Shown piece by piece: positions 44,649 through 57,581 of a DNA stretch of 64,000 bases. Each line of letters starts with the position of its first letter. The stretch's first letter is position 1. Under the pieces are notes generated by a model, which was not told the origin of the DNA, made no database searches, and saw only the letters and a list, made by a program, of their open reading frames with translations. The DNA is taken from positions 248,001 to 312,000 of the forward strand of contig CAVYZX010000010.1 of NCBI GenBank assembly GCA_963773035.1. The letters are read 5' to 3'. This DNA is from CAVRXZ01 sp963773035. GTDB lineage: Bacteria; Acidobacteriota; Vicinamibacteria; Vicinamibacterales; CAVVIG01. A program made the position numbers and the translations under genes.

Positions 44649-46028
44649 ATGGCTAAGTATCGGGTCAGGATCAAAGGCAAGAACTACGAGGCGATGGCAG
44701 ATCTCGTACGACGGCATCATCTGAGCATCGCCGGACATTCGGTCAAGAAGCTCGCGCGTGGCGCCTACAGCGTTCAGGCCTTTGCCGACGGTCCCCAGAT
44801 CAAGACGCTCGAGCGGGCGGGCTATGGCGTCCGAAAGTTCGAGGATGCAGATCGGGCAGGAAGAAAACGGCAAGCCGAAGTCGTACGCCCGGGCAAAGCA
44901 GATGCGGCAGCTGGTGCGGTTTCCTTCGTCGCTAATCTCAATCAGTACCTGGGTGTCGATGCCGTCGAGGCGGCGCTGCTGGCCGCGAATAAGCCCCCCA
45001 ATGACGGTTTCACGACGATCATCTCACTGCCACACAAGACGTGGGAGGGGCGGCAGTGCCACGCCTTGAAGATTGCCAGCGGCGCGGGATCGGATCGGCC
45101 AGGGATCTACTTTCTTGGCGGCATTCACGCGCGCGAATGGGGAAGCGCAGATATCCTCATCAATTTCGTGCAACAACTCACTAACGCTTATCGATCGCAA
45201 CAGGGCATCGCCGTCGGACCGAAGAAATTCACCGCCGGTCAGATCCAAAACATCGTGAATCACAAGAACATCTATGTGTTTCCTCAGGCCAATCCCGATG
45301 GTCGGTACCACAGCATGAGCTCAGATCCCGATTGGCGAAAGAACCGCCGCCCGTCGCCGCCTGGGCACAGCAATCCGAACTGCATCGGAGTTGACTTGAA
45401 CCGGAACTTCGACTTCTTGTGGGACTTTCCGAAGCACTTTCATCCCTCGGCGCCGGTTCGCAATTCGACCGACCCGTGCGATCACGATGTCTACATCGGT
45501 CCAACAGCGAGCTCGGAGCCCGAGACCAAGAATGTCATCTGGATGTTCGACACGCAGCCCAGCATCCGCTACTTCGTCGACCTGCACAGCTTTTCCGAGG
45601 ACATCCTCTACAACTGGGGCGACGATGTAAATCAGGCGAACAAACCGGCGATGAACTTTCGAAACGCCGAGTTCGACGGCAAACGAGGCCTGGCCAACGA
45701 CACGGCGTACAGGGAATATTTCCCCGCTTCAGATCAGAAGGTGGCGGTGGCGCTAGCCCGTCACATGCGGGACTCGATCAAAGCCGTCCGAGGGCGGACT
45801 TACACGGTCATGCAGGAGTTGAGCTTGTATCCGACGGCAGGGAACGTGAACGACTATGCCTACGGGCGGCACATGGTGGACTCGGCCCGCACGAAGGTTT
45901 ATTCATACACGATCGAGTGGGGACGGCCGGACAACCCGACGCCCTTTCATCCGCCCTACGCGGAAATGAAGCAGATCATCAATGAGATCACGGCCGCGCT
46001 TCTGCAGTTCTGCGTGAAAGCCGCGTAG
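44649..46028 (+). CDS. M14-family zinc carboxypeptidase
   Basis: A 459-residue metallopeptidase. An N-terminal prodomain-like region (about 1-90, with IAGHSVKKLARGAYSVQAFA) precedes the catalytic domain. Zinc ligands are in GGIHAREWGS (HxxE) and VDLHSFSE (His). GVDLNRNFDFLWD binds substrate, and YTIEWG carries the catalytic Glu. There is no signal peptide that I can see. GGAGG seven bases before ATG sets the start. The gene ends just ahead of a bidirectional terminator shared with the rRNA operon. Confidence 0.88.
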   Translation: MAKYRVRIKGKNYEAMADLVRRHHLSIAGHSVKKLARGAYSVQAFADGPQIKTLERAGYGVRKFEDADRAGRKRQAEVVRPGKADAAAGAVSFVANLNQYLGVDAVEAALLAANKPPNDGFTTIISLPHKTWEGRQCHALKIASGAGSDRPGIYFLGGIHAREWGSADILINFVQQLTNAYRSQQGIAVGPKKFTAGQIQNIVNHKNIYVFPQANPDGRYHSMSSDPDWRKNRRPSPPGHSNPNCIGVDLNRNFDFLWDFPKHFHPSAPVRNSTDPCDHDVYIGPTASSEPETKNVIWMFDTQPSIRYFVDLHSFSEDILYNWGDDVNQANKPAMNFRNAEFDGKRGLANDTAYREYFPASDQKVAVALARHMRDSIKAVRGRTYTVMQELSLYPTAGNVNDYAYGRHMVDSARTKVYSYTIEWGRPDNPTPFHPPYAEMKQIINEITAALLQFCVKAA

Positions 46029-46053
46029 CGGAAGGAAGTCGACTGTACAAAGG

Positions 46054-46095
46054 AAAAGGCCCGACGCGCGTATTCGCGACATCGGGCCTTTTCAT
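46054..46095. terminator. Bidirectional terminator between M14 gene and rRNA operon
   Basis: AAAAGGCCCGA (46054-46064) pairs with TCGGGCCTTTT (46082-46092) and each side is followed by a T-rich stretch, so it can stop transcription from either strand. Confidence 0.8.
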
Positions 46096-46103
46096 TTGTA
46101 TTA

Positions 46104-46222
<119 letters not shown>

Positions 46223-46596
46223 TAGTCGATGAGAACTCGGAAATCGACGAGTGCCGATTTCGGATTGCAGATTGGAATGCAATCTGCTGGTTCTCGATTT
46301 CAAAGAACGAGTGGGTCCCGCACATGCGGCGGGAGACCCGCGCGCGCACCGTCATGATCCGACGGTCGCACGCAATTCCGCATGACCCGACTTCGCGCTT
46401 GGCGCTTCGTCGCCGTCTCGCCGTGAGTCCGACACGAAGGTGCTCGGACGAAGGCGGACAACTGAATATCCTGCAAACGGTAGTTTCGCCAAACCACCAC
46501 CAACGCAGCGTGTGCTGCATGCTCGACATGATCCGAGGACCATGCCCTACAACGGAGATGTCGTAGCCGACGGTTCGAGACCGTCGGGAAAGAAAA
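46223..46596 (-). other. 23S-5S spacer with processing arm
   Basis: This 374-base spacer encodes no gene that I can support. At 46457-46486 it carries one arm of the 23S processing stem, and a short GACGGTTCGAGACCGTC hairpin lies near 46570. Confidence 0.6.
46457..46486. repeat. 23S processing stem, downstream arm
   Basis: This 30-base block is the exact reverse complement of 49664-49693, and weaker pairing continues outward. The pair brackets the 23S gene and would form the RNase III processing stalk of the precursor. Confidence 0.75.
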
Positions 46597-49579
<2,983 letters not shown>

Positions 49580-49923
49580 AGAAACTCGAACTGACGCTCT
49601 CCAAGGATCAGCGATCCCTATGCGTGCGTCAGTTCCATGCACACTGCGTGTGTGTGGTCGGAAAAACTACCGTTTGCAGGATATTCAGTTGTCAAAGATC
49701 ATTCGGGGCTCTGCCCCGAACTCCGGCTCGGTCGCTCGCGGGGCCCCTTAGCCCCACTCCGCTCCCACGCGGCTCGCTCACTTTCGTTCGCTCGCGCGTC
49801 GCAACACTCACGCTGCGGAAAGCCAGTTAACTTTTCAAAGACCGTCGAACCTGAGAGCCGAGGCGGGGCTTTCGGGCCCCCGCCGAGGCAAGGCCCGCGT
49901 CAATCGCGCGCCTGTAAACAAAG
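49580..49923 (-). other. tRNA-Ala to 23S spacer
   Basis: A 344-base spacer with no further RNA gene visible. It includes the upstream 23S processing arm (49664-49693) and a GC-rich stem-prone stretch (about 49705-49760, TCGGGGCTCTGCCCCGA). Confidence 0.6.
49664..49693. repeat. 23S processing stem, upstream arm
   Basis: Reverse complement of 46457-46486; see that entry. Together they enclose the 23S gene in the precursor transcript. Confidence 0.75.
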
Positions 49924-49996
49924 TGGAGAATACCGGGCTCGAACCGGTGACCTCCTGGTTGCAAACCAGGCGCTCTCCCAGCTGAGCTAATTCCCC
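49924..49996 (-). tRNA. tRNA-Ala (anticodon UGC)
   Basis: A 73-nt cloverleaf on the minus strand: acceptor GGGGAAT / ATTCTCC (one G-U pair), D-arm AGCTCAGCTGGGAGAGC, anticodon loop TTTGCAA and T-arm GGTTCGAGCC. The CCA end is not encoded. Confidence 0.93.
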
Positions 49997-50229
49997 GTAT
50001 TGAACTGAGTGTGCTTCTTATCGCGCGAAAGGAAGGAATGTCAGGTGATGTTGCGACCGAACAATCTATCTCATCGCGCTAGCCAAGACGCATTCTCAAT
50101 AAGCACTCCCCCGTGATTATCGGTCGCCCGCCTCCGCTCCTTCGGAGCTACGGCGCGCAACCTTCGCAAATTTCGCCTGTACTCGCTGGCTTGCCAACCG
50201 AAGCTCGCACGTGCTCAGGGAGCGAGGGT

Positions 50230-50308
<79 letters not shown>

Positions 50309-50315
50309 CCGTGAG

Positions 50316-50347
50316 CCGGTTCTCTCAAAACTAGATAGGCGTGCGGC
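50316..50347. repeat. 16S processing stem, downstream arm
   Basis: This block is an imperfect reverse complement of 52208-52236; CTAGTTTT / AAAACTAG and GGTTCT / AGAACC are the matched cores. The two arms bracket the 16S gene and include a boxA-like TTCTTTGAAAACT on the upstream side. Confidence 0.7.
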
Positions 50348-50382
50348 ACTTCAAGCCCTGAATGCCAGATCGATCATTGAGA

Positions 50383-50455
50383 AGCTCTCAGCTTTCAGCT
50401 TCCGGCTCCAGCAAACGCGCTGGGAGCTGGTCACTGGCAGCTGGTAGCTGATTCT
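50383..50455. repeat. Heptamer array in the 16S-tRNA spacer
   Basis: Units AGCTCTC, AGCTTTC, AGCTTCC, GGCTCCA (50383-50410) and then TGGGAGC, TGGTCAC, TGGCAGC, TGGTAGC, TGATTCT (50421-50455). The two halves are loosely inverted and could form a hairpin just after the 16S 3' end. Confidence 0.65.
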
Positions 50456-50456
50456 C

Positions 50457-52013
<1,557 letters not shown>

Positions 52014-52207
52014 AATTCGCTGTTTGCTGCCACTCGGCTGGAGCCGAGCGCCAACAACACAACTCGTTAACGCGAGGCCGATTTGGCTCTGCGTTGTTCA
52101 GTTCTTTTGTCATTCGTGGTTCGCCGCCAGCCGCAAGATCCGAACTGACGATCTCGTCGACCGCTTGCGCGGCGCCACGTGCTGACACTCATTGACTTAA
52201 TGTGCTT

Positions 52208-52236
52208 GCACGCACTATCTAGTTTTCAAAGAACCG
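52208..52236. repeat. 16S processing stem, upstream arm, with boxA-like element
   Basis: On the minus strand it reads TTCTTTGAAAACTAGATA, similar to the boxA antitermination element. It pairs with 50316-50347 to enclose the 16S gene. Confidence 0.65.
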
Positions 52237-52303
52237 ACCGTCGAGGGCTCAAACCCCCGAGTTCCACGCGCATACCGGCTGCGCGGCCGATCGCGTTTAG
52301 GGG

Positions 52304-52341
52304 AACCTTGCAAGGTTACTAGAAGGTCCATGGGCTGTCAA
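52304..52341 (-). promoter_or_regulatory. rRNA operon promoter with overlapping palindrome
   Basis: Read on the minus strand, TTGACA (52341-52336), a 17-base spacer and TAACCT (52318-52313) make a strong promoter with transcription starting near 52305. The perfect palindrome AACCTTGCAAGGTT (52304-52317) covers the -10 box and likely start point. Confidence 0.7.
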
Positions 52342-52431
52342 CACTTTTTCAACGAGAAACGCTCGACCTCGTCCGGCTCTTGAGCCACCGGGACGCCGAA
52401 TCGCCCGGATGGGCTTCACTCAAACGATAGC

Positions 52432-53691
52432 TCACGCCAAACGAGCCAAGTGGTTTTGCTTTTGACCCTTCCTTAGTACAAACACCCGACCGCCGATCGC
52501 CATTTCCCGAGTGATCTTGGCCTGCGGATCAGTGATCCGCCGGTTGTTCACATAGACGCCGCCCGACTGTACGAGCCGCCTGGCCTCGCTCTTGGACGGC
52601 GCAAGACCGACCCGCGCGATCAGATCGACGACGCCGATGCCGTCCGAACTCAATTCAGTCTCCGGAAGGTCACTCGACGGAGCATCATCGAAGATTGAAA
52701 GGACATCCTCCACATTGATCAGAGTGATCGACTCAGTAAACAGAAACCCGGACGCTTTCGCGGCGCGATCGGCCTGTTCCTTACCGTGAACGAGCTCCGT
52801 CAGTTCGTACGCGAGGATTCGCTGTCGATTCCGAGCGTCCTCGTCACGCAGCGTCTCTTCGATGTCTGACGGAGCCTTGTCACTAAAGTACTTGATATAG
52901 GTCTCAACATCACGATCGTCCGTGTTCACCCAGAACTGATAGAACTTGAATGGTGAGGTTCGTTTTGGATCCAGCCAGATCGTTCCTGCTTCCGTCTTTC
53001 CGAACTTCGCCCCCGAGGCCGTCTTCATCAGCGGCCAGACCAGACCGTGCGCCTTCTTGGCGCGGAGCTTGCGAATAAGATCGATGCCGGCCGTGATGTT
53101 GCCCCACTGATCGCTTCCACCAAGTTGGACCGTACACCCGAACTCATCGAACAACTGCAGAAAGTCGTAGGCTTGCATCAAGAGATAACTGAACTCTGTG
53201 TACGAGATACCATCCCCGCTCTCGAGACGCCGGCTCACCGACTCCTTTTGCAACATGTAGTTAACGGTGAAGTGCTTCCCGACATCCCGCAGGAAGGACA
53301 TGAGATCGATACCAAGCCAATCGGCGTTATTGACGATACGAGCCGGGTTCGTCTTGGCGTCAAACTTGAGAAATTGGGAAAGCTGGGTCTTGATGCCCAC
53401 AAGATTGGCATCGACCTGGTCAGCAGACAGCAGCACCCGCTCCTGCGACTTCCCGCTCGGATCGCCAATCATGCCCGTACCGCCACCTATTACCGCAATC
53501 GGGGAGTGGCCGTAGTCCTGAAGGCGCTTCAGCGCGAGTACTGGTAACAACGACCCTACGTGAAGGCTCGAAGCCGTGGGATCGAAGCCGACGTAGGCCG
53601 TCACATGCTCTTTGGCGAGAATATCTGCCAAGCCATCGGTGGCGTCGTAGACCATGCCTCGCCAAGCGAGTTCATCGAAGAGGTTATTCAT
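52432..53691 (-). CDS. tyrS: Tyrosyl-tRNA synthetase
   Basis: A 419-residue class I synthetase that charges tRNA-Tyr. HVGS (within SSLHVGSLLPV) is the HIGH motif, and KFGKT the KMSKS motif. GGSDQWGNITAGIDLIRK is the tyrosine-site signature, and a C-terminal S4 domain (about 350-410, SKSEARRLVQSGGVYVNN) binds tRNA. Length is normal for a bacterial TyrRS. Its stop lies about 90 bases before the rRNA promoter. Confidence 0.96.
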   Translation of the reverse strand: MNNLFDELAWRGMVYDATDGLADILAKEHVTAYVGFDPTASSLHVGSLLPVLALKRLQDYGHSPIAVIGGGTGMIGDPSGKSQERVLLSADQVDANLVGIKTQLSQFLKFDAKTNPARIVNNADWLGIDLMSFLRDVGKHFTVNYMLQKESVSRRLESGDGISYTEFSYLLMQAYDFLQLFDEFGCTVQLGGSDQWGNITAGIDLIRKLRAKKAHGLVWPLMKTASGAKFGKTEAGTIWLDPKRTSPFKFYQFWVNTDDRDVETYIKYFSDKAPSDIEETLRDEDARNRQRILAYELTELVHGKEQADRAAKASGFLFTESITLINVEDVLSIFDDAPSSDLPETELSSDGIGVVDLIARVGLAPSKSEARRLVQSGGVYVNNRRITDPQAKITREMAIGGRVFVLRKGQKQNHLARLA

Positions 53692-53788
53692 GATGTCGCG
53701 CCGAGGACGGTACTATAGCGCAGGCCTTCGAGGGGCACCCTGACGCGTCGAACGCCAACCCGACCGATGAGACTGCTAGGATTAGGAC

Positions 53789-54640
53789 ATGAGCTCGGGT
53801 GTTAACCGGCGGACCGCTGTGAAGCTCCTCCTCGCCGGCGGCGCCACGGGCCTCGCAGGCGTCGGCGGGTACGGTTACGTCTACGAGCGCCACGAGCTTA
53901 CCGTCACCCGTGCCAACCTTCCGGTGATCGACCTGCCGCAACCGCTCGAGGGAGTCCGCATCGGCCTGCTCACGGACACTCATCGAAGCCGCTGGGTCTC
54001 TCACGCCGATGTCGTTTCAGCAGTTACGGCGTTGATGAACGAAAAGCCCGACCTCATCGTGCTCGGCGGGGATTACGTGACATGGGGCGACCGCCAGTAC
54101 GTTCACGCTTCCGCTGACGCGCTCGATGCCCTCACGGCGCCACTCGGCGTGTACGGCATTTTGGGCAACCACGATGACGATCACGACATGCCCGCGGCGT
54201 TGACGGCGCGGGGCGTGCAAATGTTGAAGAATGCGCGGACTACGATCACCGTTCGTGGACAGGCTTTGGACCTGGTCGGTATCAGCTTCTGGACCAGACG
54301 GGCCGCCGACATTGCCAGGCTGGTGAAGGGCGCATCGGGAACCGTCGTCCTCCTGGCCCATGACCCACGCCGGCTCAATGAAGCCGCCGGACTCAAGATT
54401 CCCCTTGTGCTTTCCGGTCACACGCATGGGGGCCAGGTGGTGGTTCCCGGCATCGGTCCGCTCGCGGCACAGAAGTTTCCCGTCGTGTCCGGCATCGGGC
54501 GACGCGATCGCACGACGATCTTCGTCAGTAAAGGTGTGGGGACCGTTTACGTGCCGGTTCGCGTGAACTGCCCGCCCGAGGTCGCGGTGCTTACGCTTCA
54601 GCGCGACATCCAGGAAGCCGCGCGCAGGATTTCAGGCTGA
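53789..54640 (+). CDS. Membrane-anchored metallophosphoesterase (YkuE-like)
   Basis: A 283-residue calcineurin-like phosphoesterase. The twin-Arg/membrane segment (NRRTAVKLLLAGGATGLAGV) suggests export or anchoring. Metal motifs are DTH (LLTDTHRS), GGDYV, GNHDD, LAHDPR and GHTHGGQ. Relatives of this YkuE type hydrolyse lipid A-like or UDP-sugar phosphates, but the substrate cannot be inferred. It ends eight bases into the convergent purN. Confidence 0.88.
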   Translation: MSSGVNRRTAVKLLLAGGATGLAGVGGYGYVYERHELTVTRANLPVIDLPQPLEGVRIGLLTDTHRSRWVSHADVVSAVTALMNEKPDLIVLGGDYVTWGDRQYVHASADALDALTAPLGVYGILGNHDDDHDMPAALTARGVQMLKNARTTITVRGQALDLVGISFWTRRAADIARLVKGASGTVVLLAHDPRRLNEAAGLKIPLVLSGHTHGGQVVVPGIGPLAAQKFPVVSGIGRRDRTTIFVSKGVGTVYVPVRVNCPPEVAVLTLQRDIQEAARRISG

Positions 54641-55243
54641 GTCGTTTACGAATCGCCGGCCGTCGAGATGCCACTTTCCCGATAACACACGTTGAATCGC
54701 TTCCGGATAGATGCGGTGCTCCTCGATCAGTATTCGCGCCGAGAGCGTGTCCACCGTGTCCCCCGGCAGCACGGGGACGGATGCCTGAAGGACGATCGGC
54801 CCGCCGTCGAGCTCAGAAGTCACGATGTGCACGGTCGCGCCAGCCACACGAACACCGTGTTCGAGCGCCTGGCGTTGAGCGTCGAGTCCAGGAAAGGCGG
54901 GAAGAAGCGAGGGATGGATGTTGAGGATCCGATTGGGAAACGCTTCGAGCAGCGGTTTCCCGACTATCCGCATGAACCCCGCAAGGCAGACCAATTCAAC
55001 GCGGCTGTCGAGAAGAATGTCGGCGATCGCACGATCGCAGGTCTCTTTGTCGGGAAAGTCTCGCGCGTTGACGATGCGACCTTCAATCCCGGCGTCACGT
55101 GCGCGCATTAGCCCAGCCGCGTCGGCCCGATTCGAGATCACCACTCCAATGTGTGCGTCGAGCCGGCTCCCTCGAACGGCGTCGATGATGGATTGGAGAT
55201 TCGATCCCCGGCCGGAGATGAGAACGCCGATTCGACGATTCAC
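54632..55243 (-). CDS. purN: Phosphoribosylglycinamide formyltransferase
   Basis: A 203-residue PurN for the third step of purine synthesis, transferring formyl from 10-formyl-THF to GAR. ISGRGSNLQ binds the phosphate, and NIHPSLLPAFPGLDAQ holds the catalytic Asn and His, with HIVTSELDGGPIV after it. The ATG overlaps the purM stop by four bases (ATGA), so the two are translationally coupled. It is the last gene of the purine operon. Confidence 0.95.
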   Translation of the reverse strand: MNRRIGVLISGRGSNLQSIIDAVRGSRLDAHIGVVISNRADAAGLMRARDAGIEGRIVNARDFPDKETCDRAIADILLDSRVELVCLAGFMRIVGKPLLEAFPNRILNIHPSLLPAFPGLDAQRQALEHGVRVAGATVHIVTSELDGGPIVLQASVPVLPGDTVDTLSARILIEEHRIYPEAIQRVLSGKWHLDGRRFVNDSA

Positions 55244-56301
55244 TGTCGCGAGAGGTAGCGAACGTTCCGATGGCCGGGGACAATGCGGCCAATGGCCACC
55301 ACGTCGGATTCTCCTGCCGTCTGGAGGAGATCGAACACGCGCCTGCGGTTGGTCTCTGAACAGACAACCGCCAGGCCGATTCCCATGTTGAAAGCCTTGA
55401 ACATTTCATCCGTCGCAACACGGCCACGTTCGCGTATGAGCTCGAAGACAGGCGGCACAACCCAGGTCGATAGGTCAATTTCGGCGGCGCATCCATCAGG
55501 CAACACGCGGGGAAGATTCTCGGTGATTCCGCCACCGGTAATGTGAGCCATCCCTTTGACCAAACCATCAGCGAGCAGCGGACGGATCGATTGCAGGTAC
55601 GAACGGTGCGGCGCCAGCAGTGCGTCAGCAACGGTCGCGCCCAACTCGGTCACGGCCGTCTCCGGTTTCAAACCCATGACTTCGAAGAACACATGGCGCG
55701 CCAGAGAGTAGCCGTTGGTGTGCAGCCCTGCCGACCTCAAGCCTATGACGGCATCGCCCGGGACAATCGACTGGCCGTTGATGACTTTTGACCGTTCGAC
55801 CACACCGACGATGAAGCCAGCGATGTCGTATTCGCCATCACTATAGAATCCAGGCATCTCCGCCGTCTCGCCGCCGATCAAGGCGCAGCCGTTCTCGCGG
55901 CAACCCCGCGCGACTCCGCTTATCACCTGCTCGGCAATCTCTGGTGACAAGTGCCCGGTGGCAAGGTAATCGAGAAAGAACAGCGGCTCGGCTCCCTGAA
56001 CGAGCACGTCATTGACGCAGTGATTGACGAGATCGGCGCCGACCGTGTCGTGCCGGCCCGTCATGAACGCGACCTTGAGCTTGGTGCCGACGCCGTCCGC
56101 GCTCGATACGAGCACCGGGTCGCGATATCGATCCGTGTTCAGGTGAAAGAGACCGCCGAATGAGCCAATCTCGGAAAGAACGCCCGATGTGAAAGTACTG
56201 CGGGCGAGTGATTTGATGCGACGGACCGTTTCGTTGCCCGCTTCGATGTCAACCCCGGCCTGGCGATAGTCGGTCGTGGATGACGAAGGAGGTGTTTTCA
56301 A
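55240..56301 (-). CDS. purM: Phosphoribosylformylglycinamidine cyclo-ligase
   Basis: A 353-residue AIR synthetase. SSADGVGTKLKVAF, VNDVLVQGAEPLFFLDY, ALIGGETAEMPGFY and GGGITENLPRVLP are the family signatures for ATP and FGAM binding. The best start is TTG at 56301, which overlaps the TGA of the HEAT-repeat gene and follows GGAG; this gives the usual length. The longer frame of 375 residues has a non-homologous N-terminus. Confidence 0.93.
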   Translation of the reverse strand: MKTPPSSSTTDYRQAGVDIEAGNETVRRIKSLARSTFTSGVLSEIGSFGGLFHLNTDRYRDPVLVSSADGVGTKLKVAFMTGRHDTVGADLVNHCVNDVLVQGAEPLFFLDYLATGHLSPEIAEQVISGVARGCRENGCALIGGETAEMPGFYSDGEYDIAGFIVGVVERSKVINGQSIVPGDAVIGLRSAGLHTNGYSLARHVFFEVMGLKPETAVTELGATVADALLAPHRSYLQSIRPLLADGLVKGMAHITGGGITENLPRVLPDGCAAEIDLSTWVVPPVFELIRERGRVATDEMFKAFNMGIGLAVVCSETNRRRVFDLLQTAGESDVVAIGRIVPGHRNVRYLSRQ

Positions 56302-57545
56302 AACTCCATCTTCCCAATGAGTCTTTGCATCAACGCACGGGTCGGTGAACCCTCGCTCGAATCCCAATACGTGCGCCGGGCGAGTGCAAAAAAGCGTTCC
56401 TTATCGAGATCCTCCTCGAGCATGTCGAAGCCTTCCGCCAGGAGAGTCAAGGCGGCGTCTCGATCCGGCCGCTTCTCGATGACTCCCATCATGAGCGGAG
56501 TATTCCGTAGAGCAACCGCGCCGAGCGCAAGCGCGACCGGTGCCCGCGTCGAATCGTCCTGTGAGGGAATGCCGGTGTCGTAGAGAGCCTGGACGGCTTC
56601 GACGTGGCCCGCTACCCCAAGCGCGCTCAGACTTGCAGCGGCACTTCGCAGCAATTCCTGAAAACCAAGGTTCTTGGCGGTGAATCCCAGCGTCTCGACC
56701 ACATAGTTCTGGTGGGAACTGCAGTTGACGCCCAGCAGGCAAATGGCCGCGGCGATCGACGGCTGAGATGACCGGGGGGCAGTACGTTGCAAACCCGCTA
56801 ACGTTTCCAGCGCTCTCTTGTCGCCGATCTTCCCGAGCGCGAGGGCGGCGTCGTCTTGCAGCGGGCCTTCCAGTTTCGCGATGCCCGTAATCGTGTCGAG
56901 TGCGTACTGGGCCTTGTAGTCGCCAAGGGCTTCAATCACAGCGCCCCTGAAGAAATCTTCACCTCGACCAGCATCGCGAATGAGCGCCTGTTGAACTTTG
57001 GCGAGTTCGGCGGCTCGTGACGGTTGGGCGGCTAAGAAACTTGCAGCGCTGGCGAGGGCTCGCTCGAGCTCCGGGCGAACGAATTCAGCGTGCTCCTTGT
57101 CGAGTGCAGCGAGCAACGGAGCAACGAGCGCGGAATCGGGATTGTGCTCGAAGAAGCTGTAGGCGACAGTCCGGAGTCGGTCGTTCGGACTGGCCAACGA
57201 TTCACGCATCGCGTCCTTCGTCCGTGGATCGTTGAAGCCTGTCAGCAGCACCAGCGCCCGATAGCGGACGTACCCGTCGGTGTGCTCGGAAACTGTTTGG
57301 AGCAACGCGGGCACGGCCTGGGTCGCAGGCGTGCGCCGAATCACGCGCGATGCGTTGGTGCGAGTGGCGTAGTCGAGGTCGCCAAGCTTGTTGATGGCGG
57401 CTTGAAGCTGAGCCGGCGAGACGGCCTGAGGCTGCGACGGTTCGTCCTGCCCGAATGCGGCCGTACCACCTGCAGTGCAAAGAACCGCCAGAATGACGGC
57501 CGTCCGAATCCCTCTGTGCAGATCGCGCGAATTCACAAGACGCAT
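56298..57545 (-). CDS. Exported HEAT-repeat protein in the purine operon
   Basis: A 415-residue protein with a signal peptide (about 1-33, VILAVLCTAGGTAAFG) and several HEAT-like helical repeats (PALLQTVSEHTDGYVRYRAL; AALALGKIGDKRALETLAGL; AAASLSALGVAGHVEAVQAL). Such scaffolds bind proteins. It lies between purF and purM with no real gap, yet should be exported, which is odd for a purine gene. ATG 57545 is chosen for the signal peptide; the frame opens at GTG 57581, right after the purF stop. Function unknown. Confidence 0.75.
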   Translation of the reverse strand: MRLVNSRDLHRGIRTAVILAVLCTAGGTAAFGQDEPSQPQAVSPAQLQAAINKLGDLDYATRTNASRVIRRTPATQAVPALLQTVSEHTDGYVRYRALVLLTGFNDPRTKDAMRESLASPNDRLRTVAYSFFEHNPDSALVAPLLAALDKEHAEFVRPELERALASAASFLAAQPSRAAELAKVQQALIRDAGRGEDFFRGAVIEALGDYKAQYALDTITGIAKLEGPLQDDAALALGKIGDKRALETLAGLQRTAPRSSQPSIAAAICLLGVNCSSHQNYVVETLGFTAKNLGFQELLRSAAASLSALGVAGHVEAVQALYDTGIPSQDDSTRAPVALALGAVALRNTPLMMGVIEKRPDRDAALTLLAEGFDMLEEDLDKERFFALARRTYWDSSEGSPTRALMQRLIGKMEF

Positions 57546-57581
57546 GTTAGAACGACTCGATGCGATGACGTGCGGGTGCAA

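Larger units (their letters stand above)
52014..52431 (-). other. rRNA leader and upstream region
   Basis: A 418-base stretch between tyrS and 16S. It holds the rRNA promoter, a leader with the upstream processing arm and boxA-like sequence (52208-52236), and no protein gene that I can support. Confidence 0.65.
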
